Below, piece after piece: positions 41,820 to 48,863 of a stretch of DNA of 64,000 bases (position 1 is its first letter; every line of letters starts with the position of its first letter). Source of the DNA: UBA11524 sp045132495. Lineage in GTDB: Bacteria > Bacillota > Clostridia > Christensenellales > Aristaeellaceae. The notes under the pieces are model-generated. The model did not search any database, was not told the DNA's origin, and saw nothing but the letters and a program-made list of their open reading frames with translations. A program made the position numbers and the translations under genes. The stretch is taken from positions 8,594 to 72,593 of the forward strand of contig JBGUSK010000097.1 of NCBI GenBank assembly GCA_045132495.1, given 5' to 3'.

Positions 41820-43001
41820 ATGGCAAGAGGAAGGGCTGCCAACGGCAGCGGAACACAACCCCGGCTCCGTGCAGATGGACGCTGGGAGTGCAAATACTGT
41901 GCTGGCCGTGATCCTGGCACAGGCAAGCTGATCCGCAAGTCTGTATATGGCAAAACCTCAGCTGAAGCAGCAAAAAAGCTCCGCGAAGTCACTGCAGCGC
42001 TGGATGCTGGGACATACACGGAGCCGAAAAGAATGATGCTGGGCGAATGGCTGGAGATTTGGCTGAGCGAGTATACAGGAGCAATCAAGCCAGGAACACT
42101 GAAGAATTACAGCGATAATGTGCGCCTGCACATCAAGCCTGCGCTGGGCGCTGTCCGGTTATGTGAGCTGCAGCCGCATGATTGCCAGACCTTCATAAAC
42201 CGGCTTGCAAGGCGTAATGCAAAGGGCAAGAGCTTATCCCCCAAGACGATCAAGAATATTCACGGGATACTGTGCAAGGCCCTTGCAGAGGCTTTCAGGA
42301 TCAAGTACATTGCAAGCAATCCGGCAAGCGGTACAATCCTGCCGCAGGTCAAGCAGGAAGAGATTCATCCGCTGGAGGGCGACCAGATCACCGACTTCCT
42401 GCAGCGCATCAAGGGTACACCCTCTGAGGCCCTGCTGTATATCGCCATCAATACCGGCATGCGCCTGTCTGAGCTGCTGGGCCTGAGATGGTCTCGCGTT
42501 GATCTGAAGAAGGGAACGATCAAGGTTGACGCGCAGCTGCTCCTGAAGCGGGGCAAGGATACTGAGCGCCGTCTGGGGCCGACAAAGAATGATAAGGCCC
42601 GGACATTCAAAGCACCTCAGAGCGTCATTGACCTGCTGAAGGTGGTACAGTACGAACAGAAAAAGAATCGCCTCCGTGCCGGTGCGCTGTGGAGCAATAC
42701 ACTTGATCTGGTATTCACTGATGAATCCGGCAGCTGTATCCCCCATGCGACAATAGAGCACCGCTACAAGAGAATTGTCACGGATATGGGGCTGCCGGAG
42801 CGCCGTTTCCACGATCTGCGGCACACGTTCGCCACTGAGTCCATTCGCTGCGGGGTAGACCTGAAGACGCTCTCTGAGATGCTGGGGCATTACAGCGTAG
42901 CCTTTACGATGGACACATACGGACACGTTACAAACGCCATGCAGGACGATGCAGCACGCCGTCTGGAGCTGGCCATATTGGAAAGGAAGCTGGGTTCATA
43001 A
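41820..43001 (+). CDS. int: Tyrosine integrase
   Basis: 393 residues. The N-terminal part is an AP2-like arm-binding domain (GRWECKYCAGRDPGTGKLIRKSVYGKTSAEAAKKL), followed by the SAM-like core-binding domain (about 70-170) and the catalytic domain with R215 (NTGMRLSELLGLRW), H331 and R334 (HDLRH), H357 (LGHYS) and Y367 (MDTYGH). It integrates the element at the tRNA-Leu 3' end and excises it with the excisionase. TGGAGGG precedes the ATG. The gene sits next to attR, as is usual. All catalytic residues are present, so it should be active. Confidence 0.95.
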   Translation: MARGRAANGSGTQPRLRADGRWECKYCAGRDPGTGKLIRKSVYGKTSAEAAKKLREVTAALDAGTYTEPKRMMLGEWLEIWLSEYTGAIKPGTLKNYSDNVRLHIKPALGAVRLCELQPHDCQTFINRLARRNAKGKSLSPKTIKNIHGILCKALAEAFRIKYIASNPASGTILPQVKQEEIHPLEGDQITDFLQRIKGTPSEALLYIAINTGMRLSELLGLRWSRVDLKKGTIKVDAQLLLKRGKDTERRLGPTKNDKARTFKAPQSVIDLLKVVQYEQKKNRLRAGALWSNTLDLVFTDESGSCIPHATIEHRYKRIVTDMGLPERRFHDLRHTFATESIRCGVDLKTLSEMLGHYSVAFTMDTYGHVTNAMQDDAARRLELAILERKLGS

Positions 43002-43038
43002 CCCGGCTTTTCCTTTATTCCGATATGCTTTCCAGTAT

Positions 43039-43062
43039 GAATTGTGGTCAAAACTGTGGTCA
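43039..43062 (+). repeat. Candidate integrase arm-type sites, right end
   Basis: GAATTGTGGTCA (43039-43050) followed directly by AAACTGTGGTCA (43051-43062), matching the tandem pair at 34869-34892 in sequence, spacing and orientation. Confidence 0.6.
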
Positions 43063-43081
43063 AACGTCATTCTGAAACAAG

Positions 43082-43114
43082 AAAAAAGCCCTGAAAACGT
43101 AGTGTTTTCAAGGC
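43082..43114 (-). terminator. Element-supplied terminator for the rebuilt tRNA-Leu gene
   Basis: On the minus strand: GCC..GAAAAC/GTTTTC..GGC hairpin followed by six T residues (43087-43082). It lies nine bases beyond the tRNA 3' end and inside the element, replacing the original terminator now at 34713-34742. Confidence 0.8.
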
Positions 43115-43122
43115 TTTTACGT

Positions 43123-43145
43123 TGGTGCGGGAAACAGGACTTGAA
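43123..43145. other. attR: right 23-bp direct repeat
   Basis: Identical over 23 bases to 34744-34766; it forms the 3' end of the intact tRNA-Leu gene, including the encoded CCA. Confidence 0.92.
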
Positions 43146-43209
43146 CCTGCAAGCTCGTACGAGCACATGAACCTGAATCATGCGCGTCTGCCAATTCCGC
43201 CATTCCCGC
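43123..43209 (-). tRNA. tRNA-Leu (anticodon CAG)
   Basis: 87 bases including CCA. Acceptor stem GCGGGAA/TTCCCGC, D-arm region with AATTGGCAGAC, anticodon stem CATGA/TCATG with loop TTCAGGT (anticodon CAG), long variable arm with GCTCG/CGAGC typical of leucine tRNAs, T-arm GCAGG TTCAAGT CCTGT, and discriminator A. It reads CUG codons. Its last 23 bases come from the integrated element, which restores a complete tRNA. Confidence 0.95.
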
Positions 43210-43223
43210 ACGGAACAGGATGT

Positions 43224-43252
43224 ATTATACAGCGGATAAGGCGGGTTGTCAA
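43224..43252 (-). promoter_or_regulatory. tRNA-Leu promoter
   Basis: On the minus strand: TTGACA (43252-43247), 17-base spacer, TATAAT (43229-43224), 14 bases before the tRNA. Confidence 0.9.
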
Positions 43253-43290
43253 GGGGAAGATGGCGGATTTTTGTTTTTTCTATACGAACA

Positions 43291-44331
43291 TCACGAAGGC
43301 CTGACAGGCGCTTTCAGAAGATAAGTGTCAATTTTATCAAAACGCTGCTGAATGTACTGATTGTGTGCAGTGATTGCAAGGTTCTGGTCTATGGTAGATA
43401 GATGCTGAGCGGCAATTTTGTATTGAGCTTCAAGCTGGGAGCCGACAGCATGTTGCATGGACATAATGTTGGAATTTAGCTGACCGATGTCGCGGCTGAA
43501 GGAAAGGCGGGCTTCATTGACATTTGCATTGATGGTATGTAACTCATTGATTAAAGATGCTTGCAGAGAATGAATTGCACCAACCACTGCTTGCTTGAGC
43601 TCTGCGATGGATGTACAAATCATCTGGGTGTGGACATCATTCATGTACTGTGCATATGCGCCGGTTGGTCCATCAAGTGTATCACTTATCCCCATTTTGA
43701 GATATTCACAGATTTGAGATACTGCAACAAGGTTACGGAAAGAGGGATAAACAATATCCTGGTCATATAGATGTGAGAGACGTTCCTGAGCTTGGGTGAG
43801 ATAACCTTGCTGGGCTTGATAGAGGGAGGTCATTTTATCTGTTGTGGCTGTTGGAATAGAAAGTGCCTTGTGATATGCAATCAGATTCTCTTCGTAGCGG
43901 AGTATTGCACGTTCGGTCTGGTACTGGGCTTCTGCAAGGGCTTGCTCGTATTCTTTTGAGTAACGCTTTTGATCGAAGTGCTGGAGGATATAGTGCACTG
44001 TAAAAAAAGCACATACAGCAGAGATAAGCACAATGAACGGTGCAGCAAAGGGCGATTGTACGTTGAAAAAATCATATGCAGGCCAACCAATCAAGATGCA
44101 ATAGATAAAAAATAGGATGACTGTGAAAAAACAACCTACATTTGCTGCCCCAGAGGAAGCATACTCCTTTGGTAAATTGACCTTGGTAGCTTCCGGTTTC
44201 AAAGGAGGAACAGGCGAAGCGATGCAGCGCAGTTCGCTATCGCATACTTCAAGGACTTCGTTGATGGCTTGTACTGCATGTTCAGCTTCTCTTACTGTTT
44301 CTAAATAGGTAATAAGTTGTTCTTTCGTCAT
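43291..44331 (-). CDS. Membrane-anchored coiled-coil protein of unknown function
   Basis: 346 residues from ATG 44331 (GGGAGGAG upstream). Residues 1-65 are a cytoplasmic helical part; two membrane helices follow (VGCFFTVILFFIYCILIGW, about 82-100; and FIVLISAVCAFFTVHYIL, about 115-135); then about 210 residues of long amphipathic helices with glutamine-rich heptads (QQGYLTQAQERLSHLYDQ, NANVNEARLSFSRDIGQLNS). More AT-rich than the chromosome around it. It faces an XRE regulator gene whose likely operators overlap its promoter. I do not recognise the family; the build suggests a membrane-tethered scaffold or stress/defence factor, but that is inference. Confidence 0.75.
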   Translation of the reverse strand: MTKEQLITYLETVREAEHAVQAINEVLEVCDSELRCIASPVPPLKPEATKVNLPKEYASSGAANVGCFFTVILFFIYCILIGWPAYDFFNVQSPFAAPFIVLISAVCAFFTVHYILQHFDQKRYSKEYEQALAEAQYQTERAILRYEENLIAYHKALSIPTATTDKMTSLYQAQQGYLTQAQERLSHLYDQDIVYPSFRNLVAVSQICEYLKMGISDTLDGPTGAYAQYMNDVHTQMICTSIAELKQAVVGAIHSLQASLINELHTINANVNEARLSFSRDIGQLNSNIMSMQHAVGSQLEAQYKIAAQHLSTIDQNLAITAHNQYIQQRFDKIDTYLLKAPVRPS

Positions 44332-44352
44332 TTTGATCTCCTCCCAATCCAA

Positions 44353-44381
44353 ATTATAGGTCAATATCACCCTAAAGTCAA
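44353..44381 (-). promoter_or_regulatory. Promoter of the membrane coiled-coil protein
   Basis: On the minus strand: TTGACT (44381-44376), 17-base spacer, TATAAT (44358-44353). Confidence 0.8.
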
Positions 44382-44390
44382 TAGGTCGAT
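44356..44390. promoter_or_regulatory. Direct repeats, candidate XRE operators
   Basis: ATAGGTCAAT at 44356-44365 and ATAGGTCGAT at 44381-44390, 25 bases apart. The first touches the -10 box and the second the -35 box of the minus-strand promoter. The XRE protein encoded to the right is the natural candidate to bind them. Confidence 0.5.
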
Positions 44391-44419
44391 CTGCCATAAT
44401 TGTCTTACGAGGTGAGAAA

Positions 44420-44653
44420 ATGAGCAGATTGAAAGACTTACGGAAAGAACGTGGCTATACCCAGGTGAAGATGCAAATGCTCACAGGAATTGACCAAAGC
44501 GACTATTCAAAAATAGAATCAGGCAAACGGTATTATACTTTTGAACAATGCAAGCGCATTGCGCAGGCCCTGGAAACAAGCATGGATTATCTGGCTGGGT
44601 TAACTAATGAAAAGAGCCCATATCCTCGTGCGGAAGAAAGCGCGGAGGCCTAA
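44420..44653 (+). CDS. Small XRE-family transcriptional regulator
   Basis: 77 residues: one helix-turn-helix domain (LKDLRKERGYTQVKMQMLTGIDQSDYSKIESGKR) and a short tail. GAGGTG precedes the ATG at 44420. It is divergent from the membrane coiled-coil gene, with 88 bases between the start codons and two direct repeats in that gap. It probably represses itself and the neighbour. Confidence 0.85.
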   Translation: MSRLKDLRKERGYTQVKMQMLTGIDQSDYSKIESGKRYYTFEQCKRIAQALETSMDYLAGLTNEKSPYPRAEESAEA

Positions 44654-44713
44654 TCAGCCGCCCCGGTGCATGGTGCGTCGGGGTATTTCCTATGTTTTTT
44701 CGTTGTGAAGCCG

Positions 44714-44743
44714 TTGCCTCTGCCCCCTTCTATCTGCTATGAT
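44714..44743 (+). promoter_or_regulatory. Probable aconitase promoter
   Basis: TTGCCT at 44714-44719, 18-base spacer, TATGAT at 44738-44743. Confidence 0.6.
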
Positions 44744-44780
44744 AGGAGGGAATCACATTGTATACAGGAGGATTCCCCTT

Positions 44781-46712
44781 ATGAATCTGACGCAGAAAAT
44801 CCTCTCCGAGCACCTGCTGTCCGGCGAACTCATTCCCGGCACGGAGATCTCCATCCGCATCGACCAGACCCTCACCCAGGACTCCACCGGCACCATGGCC
44901 TATCTGCAGTTCGAAGCCATGGGCGTGGATCGGGTGAAGACCAAGAAGTCTGTCGCCTATATCGACCACAACACCCTTCAAACCGGCTTTGAAAACGCTG
45001 ACGATCACCAGTACATCCAGTCCGTGGCGAAGAAGCACGGCATCTGGTGCTCCAAGCCCGGCAACGGCATCTGCCATCAGGTGCAGCTGGAGCGCATCGG
45101 CGTGCCCGGTTACACCCTGCTGGGCAGCGACAGCCATACGCCCACCGGGGGCGGCATCGGCATGCTGGCCATCGGCGCGGGCGGCCTGGACGTGGCGGTT
45201 GCCATGGGCGGCGGCGCGTATTACCTCTCTTGCCCCAAGGTCGTGGGCATCAAGCTGACCGGCAAGCTGCCCTATGGCGTGGCGGCAAAGGATATCATCC
45301 TGGAAGTCCTGCGCCGGCTGACCGTCAAGGGCGGCGTGGGCAAGGTGATGGAATACATCGGCGAGGGCGTGGCTACGCTGACTGTCCCCGAGCGTGCAAC
45401 CATCACCAACATGGGTGCGGAGCTGGGCGCCACCACCTCCATCTTCCCGTCGGACGACGTGACCCGTGCCTTCCTCAAGGCCCAGGGCCGTGAGCAGGAC
45501 TGGACGGAGCTCAAGCCCGACGCGGACGCCACCTATGACGAGATCGTCGAGATCGACCTGAACACCCTGGAGCCCCTGGTTGCCAAGCCCCACATGCCTG
45601 ACATCGTCGAGACGGTCAGGGAATGCGGCCCCATCAAGGTGGATCAGGTGTTCATCGGTTCCTGCACCAACTCCTCCTACACCGATATGATGCGTGTGGC
45701 CCGTATTTTGAAGGGCAAGTCCGTGCATCCGGATGTGAGTCTGGTCATCGGCCCTGGCTCCAAGCAGGTGCTGACCATGCTGGCCCGCAACGGCGCTCTG
45801 GCGGACATGATCGCGGCAGGCGCGCGCATCCTGGAATCCGCCTGCGGCCCCTGCATCGGCATGGGTCAGGCGCCCAAGTCCAACGCGATTTCCGTGCGCA
45901 CCAACAACCGCAACTTCTTCGGTCGCAGCGGCACCAAGAGCGCAGGCATCTATCTCGTCTCCTGCGAGACTGCGGCGATCACCGCCCTCACCGGCGTGCT
46001 GACCGATCCACGCTGCCTGGATATCGACCTTGACATCCCGCTGCCCGAAAAGTTCGACGTGAACGACAACCTGATCATCCCGCCTGTCGCTCCCGGTGCG
46101 GAGGACACGGTGGAGGTCGTGCGCGGCCCCAACATCAAGCCCTTCCCGATGGGCAAGGCGCTCCCGGCGGACGTCGGCGGCTCTGTGCTCCTCATGATGG
46201 AGGACAACATCACCACCGACCACATCGCGCCCTCGGACGCCAAGCTCCTGCCCTTCCGCTCGAATGTGCCCTACCTCAGCGACTTCTGCCTGACCCCCGT
46301 GGACAAGGATTTCCCGGCCCGGGCCAAGGCGGCGGGCGGCGGCATCCTGGTGGCCGGCAGCAACTATGGCCAGGGCTCCAGCCGTGAGCATGCGGCCCTG
46401 GTGCCCCTGTACCTGGGCATCCGCGCGGTCATTGCGAAGTCCTTCGCCCGCATCCATCAGGCAAACCTGATCAACAACGGCATCCTGCCCATGACCTTTG
46501 CCGATGAGGCGGATTACGACCGCATTGACTTCGGCGACGAGCTGACCCTCCCCGGTGTGCGTGCGCTGGTGGAGAACGGCAGCGAGGAGTTCATCCTCCA
46601 CAATACCACCAAGAACGAGGATTACAAGGTGCTCCTGCCCCTGACCGAGCGGCAGAAGGGCTGCATCCTCTGCGGCGGATTGCTGAATTACACCCGTGAG
46701 ATGAACAAGTAA
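44781..46712 (+). CDS. Aconitate hydratase (iron-sulfur)
   Basis: 643 residues, the shorter mitochondrial-like form found in many Clostridia. ATG at 44781 is preceded by CAGGAGG; an earlier in-frame start at 44739 lies within the promoter. The 4Fe-4S ligands are C295 (GSCTNSS), C355 and C358 (CGPC). The swivel domain has GSNYGQGSSREHA. It isomerises citrate and isocitrate in the cytoplasm. No citrate synthase or isocitrate dehydrogenase gene is adjacent; malic enzyme lies 23 kb away. 3-Isopropylmalate or homoaconitate dehydratases are separate, shorter subunit pairs, so aconitase is the better call. Confidence 0.92.
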   Translation: MNLTQKILSEHLLSGELIPGTEISIRIDQTLTQDSTGTMAYLQFEAMGVDRVKTKKSVAYIDHNTLQTGFENADDHQYIQSVAKKHGIWCSKPGNGICHQVQLERIGVPGYTLLGSDSHTPTGGGIGMLAIGAGGLDVAVAMGGGAYYLSCPKVVGIKLTGKLPYGVAAKDIILEVLRRLTVKGGVGKVMEYIGEGVATLTVPERATITNMGAELGATTSIFPSDDVTRAFLKAQGREQDWTELKPDADATYDEIVEIDLNTLEPLVAKPHMPDIVETVRECGPIKVDQVFIGSCTNSSYTDMMRVARILKGKSVHPDVSLVIGPGSKQVLTMLARNGALADMIAAGARILESACGPCIGMGQAPKSNAISVRTNNRNFFGRSGTKSAGIYLVSCETAAITALTGVLTDPRCLDIDLDIPLPEKFDVNDNLIIPPVAPGAEDTVEVVRGPNIKPFPMGKALPADVGGSVLLMMEDNITTDHIAPSDAKLLPFRSNVPYLSDFCLTPVDKDFPARAKAAGGGILVAGSNYGQGSSREHAALVPLYLGIRAVIAKSFARIHQANLINNGILPMTFADEADYDRIDFGDELTLPGVRALVENGSEEFILHNTTKNEDYKVLLPLTERQKGCILCGGLLNYTREMNK

Positions 46713-46719
46713 GTGAATG

Positions 46720-46746
46720 GCGCCTCCCCGCAAGGGGAGGCGCTTT
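46720..46746 (+). terminator. Aconitase terminator
   Basis: GCGCCTCCCC/GGGGAGGCGC (46720-46729, 46734-46743), loop GCAA, then TTTCT. Confidence 0.85.
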
Positions 46747-46754
46747 CTGCATCC

Positions 46755-47435
46755 TCACGGCAGCCTGGCATATTCTGCTTCCGCCCATTCCGCCAACGCA
46801 CGCGACCAGCTTTCTTCCGGGCCGTAGCAGCTGACGAAGTAGGCTTTCACCGCGTCTGCGCTGGTGAATGCTCCGCTGCGCAGCGTATCGCGGATGGTCT
46901 TCTCGCTCGCAGGCTGCGATTCTCCGGTGAAGGGTGATTGGATGTCGTGCAATCCGCCGTTGAGTTTGTCCAGCCAGATGTAATACACCCATTCAGGATG
47001 GCTTCGCGAGCGCACCTCCACGTTGACGAACTGGTAACGCATGTAGTACGCTGGGATGTACATCCCGTATTCCTCGATCTCCTCCTCCGTCCAGCCCACG
47101 TTGGTGCGAAGGAATTCCATGGCCTGAGCAGATTCTGTGCCATCGTTGATGATGTTCAGGGCAAGCCAGGGAGCATAGGCAAATACGGTCTCGCCGTTCA
47201 CTTCAGCCTCGATGTATCCAAAGGCATAGTCCTCCGTGGTGGAGAGCCAACGCACCTTTTCTCCGCTGGGAATGGAAGCGAAGGGATTCGGGTTCGTGGG
47301 CTTGCGGTACAGCGGCGTTTCGCTGGAGACGTAGGCGATTACCCCCTGCGTTTCCGGCTGGTCCGGATGTGTAAACAAGTGTGCGCCAAGCAGAATCATG
47401 ACGATCAGCGGGATGATCAGCAGATATTTCTTCAT
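46755..47435 (-). CDS. Exported or membrane-anchored protein of unknown function
   Basis: 226 residues. One N-terminal hydrophobic segment (MKKYLLIIPLIVMILLGAHLF) acts as signal or anchor; an SH3-like stretch follows (VIAYVSSETPLYRKPTNPNPFASIPSGEKVRWL ... YGYIEAEVNGETVFAYAPWL region), then an alpha/beta part with two aromatic-rich strands. GGAAGGTG precedes the start at 47435. A decayed second copy of its 5' end lies at 53711-53826, beside an ECF sigma gene, which hints that this protein once belonged to that sigma locus. No known family. Confidence 0.78.
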   Translation of the reverse strand: MKKYLLIIPLIVMILLGAHLFTHPDQPETQGVIAYVSSETPLYRKPTNPNPFASIPSGEKVRWLSTTEDYAFGYIEAEVNGETVFAYAPWLALNIINDGTESAQAMEFLRTNVGWTEEEIEEYGMYIPAYYMRYQFVNVEVRSRSHPEWVYYIWLDKLNGGLHDIQSPFTGESQPASEKTIRDTLRSGAFTSADAVKAYFVSCYGPEESWSRALAEWAEAEYARLP

Positions 47436-47642
47436 CGTGTTTCACCTTCCTTTGATATGGAAACGGATGATGCACGGAGGTTCTTCCCCCAAAGACGAAT
47501 TGTTACATTGATCCCTTTTTTTGCAGGGATACGTTTAGCATCCCCAGCGAACGCCCCGACAAATAAGGGGAAAGCAGGCATGGATAAGTTTGAAGGAAAG
47601 CCGGTGAAAAAACTGGCTGATGCTTATCGCGATCAATACCTG
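47321..47642. repeat. Duplicated segment, copy A
   Basis: The first about 115 bases of the exported-protein gene, its upstream region and a fragment of a sigma-factor gene are repeated, in the same order and orientation and with high identity, at 53711-54225. Matching landmarks include CGCTGGAGACGTAGG (47321 and 53711), TTTGATATGGAAACGGATGA, and ATGGATAAGTTTGAAGG (47580 and 54161). Copy A lacks about 175 bases between the promoter region and the ATGGATAAG segment. Confidence 0.85.
47580..47642 (+). pseudogene. ECF sigma factor remnant
   Basis: 63 bases related to codons 53 onward of the sigma gene at 54005-54514 (RMDKFEGKASEKTWLMRIAI in the intact copy). The remnant lacks the first 52 codons, carries small deletions that shift the frame, and matches only to the equivalent of position 54225. 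The rest of 47436-47815 holds no gene that I can support. Confidence 0.8.
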
Positions 47643-47815
47643 GAATGTGCTTTGTCAAGGATCAATATATCCGACAGGCCCTAATCTTTTTCACATTAAC
47701 ATATCTCAAACAAAAAACAGACAAAATAAAAATAGGCCGCCTCTATACTCCCTGTTGTTGGATAACGCATGTTGCCGCCCAACGATTAAGGATCAATCAA
47801 GAGGAGGATATCATC

Positions 47816-48064
47816 ATGATAAAGTTTCTGAAGAAGGCATTCAGCGACATGAGGGAAAGCGCCAAGGCACAGCACGAGGTGGACAAGGCGAACTTCGCCG
47901 CAGCCAAAGCTGAGAGTAAGGCCCAGTGGGAGGAAGCCAAGGCCATGGGCAAGCCCGAGACCCGCAAGGCCATGATGCAGGCTGAGCGCGACAAGCAGAT
48001 CGGAGAAGCCAACCAGCGCAAGGCAGAAGCCGAAGCCCGCATCAGCAAGGCGAAGGGCAAGTGA
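47816..48064 (+). CDS. Small charged helical protein
   Basis: 82 residues from ATG 47816 with GAGGAGG upstream. Rich in Ala, Lys and Glu (AKAQHEVDKANFAAAKAESKAQWEEAK, AEAEARISKAKGK), almost certainly a continuous helix, no cysteines, one tryptophan. The family is not recognised; the composition recalls small stress-related proteins, without real evidence. It is followed by its own terminator, so it is monocistronic. A long frame upstream (from 47645) has no ribosome site and is rejected. Confidence 0.7.
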   Translation: MIKFLKKAFSDMRESAKAQHEVDKANFAAAKAESKAQWEEAKAMGKPETRKAMMQAERDKQIGEANQRKAEAEARISKAKGK

Positions 48065-48075
48065 GCCGGCTGACG

Positions 48076-48119
48076 TGCACGGGTTCCGGAAGTTGTCTCC
48101 GGGGCCTGCTTTTTTTGTG
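48076..48119 (+). terminator. Terminator of the small helical protein gene
   Basis: GGGTTCCGGA/TCCGGGGCC imperfect stem followed by seven T residues at about 48111-48117. Confidence 0.75.
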
Positions 48120-48188
48120 ATGCACAAACAAAACAGAAACATTTATGTGCTATACTGGTTCTGGAATTTGAGAATAGGAGTCTTTGCC

Positions 48189-48863
48189 ATGTTCAAGATC
48201 CTTGTTGTGGAAGATGATCGCGACCTGAACCGTACGGTCTGCGCTTTTCTGAACCGCTCCGGCTATGAGGCCACCGGCTGCCTGAATGCAACCGACGCCT
48301 ACGACGCCATGTATGAGACCATGTTTGACCTGGTTGTGTCGGACATCATGATGCCGGGCATCGATGGCTTTGAGTTCGCCTCAAACGTCCGCGCGCTGAA
48401 TGAGAACATTCCCATTCTGTTCATGACTGCACGGGATGACATTGCCTCCAAGCAGCGGGGCTTCCGCATCGGCGTGGATGATTACATGGTCAAGCCCATC
48501 GACCTGGACGAGATGTTCCTGCGTATCGGCGCGCTGCTGCGCCGGGCGAAGATCGCATCCAGCCGCAAGCTGGAGGTGGGCGCGTTTGCTATGGACGCGG
48601 ACGAGTTCTCTGCCACGCTGGATGGCGAGGAGATCAGCCTGACCAAGCGGGAATTCAACATCCTGTACAAGCTCTTGTCCTACCCGAAGAAGACCTTCAC
48701 CCGCCAGCAGCTGATGGACGAATTCTGGGATGCAGACTCTGAAACCGCCCCTCGCGCGGTGGATGTGTACATGACCAAGCTGCGCTCAAAGCTGGCTGAC
48801 TGCGGCGATTTTGAGATCAAAACCGTGCATGGGTTGGGCTACAAGGCGGTGCTGAAGCAATGA
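48189..48863 (+). CDS. OmpR-family response regulator
   Basis: 224 residues from ATG 48189. Receiver domain with acidic pocket EDD at 8-10, phosphoacceptor D52 (VVSDIMMPG), switch T (FMTARDD) and K (YMVKPID). A C-terminal winged-helix domain of the OmpR/PhoB type follows (ISLTKREFNILYKLLSYPKKTFTR). The stop overlaps the kinase start by four bases (ATGA), so the two proteins are made together. The regulated genes may include the membrane proteins downstream. Confidence 0.94.
   Translation: MFKILVVEDDRDLNRTVCAFLNRSGYEATGCLNATDAYDAMYETMFDLVVSDIMMPGIDGFEFASNVRALNENIPILFMTARDDIASKQRGFRIGVDDYMVKPIDLDEMFLRIGALLRRAKIASSRKLEVGAFAMDADEFSATLDGEEISLTKREFNILYKLLSYPKKTFTRQQLMDEFWDADSETAPRAVDVYMTKLRSKLADCGDFEIKTVHGLGYKAVLKQ

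Larger units (their letters stand above)
34744..43145. mobile_element. Integrated capsid-encoding phage satellite or reduced prophage
   Basis: An 8.4-kb unit bounded by a 23-bp direct repeat of the tRNA-Leu 3' end. Plus strand: repressor and tyrosine integrase next to the right end. Minus strand, in order of transcription: excisionase, CHC2 zinc-finger primase-like protein, RepA-like ATPase, zinc ribbon, two small proteins, unknown, scaffold, major capsid, small terminase candidate, large terminase in two pieces. Nearly all minus genes overlap or are a few bases apart. There is no portal, connector, tail, holin or lysin gene. The compact layout and divergent control region resemble phage-inducible chromosomal islands that carry their own capsid genes. 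A reduced prophage is the alternative. Base composition is visibly more AT-rich than the flanks. Confidence 0.85.

Noticed and set aside
34744..43145. Complete prophage
   Set aside because: No portal, head-tail connector, tape measure, tail, holin or lysin gene, and no room for them between the att repeats.
46938..47684. Long plus-strand frame across the exported-protein gene
   Set aside because: It is the antisense of the minus-strand gene and runs on into the duplicated intergenic region; no ribosome site or family.
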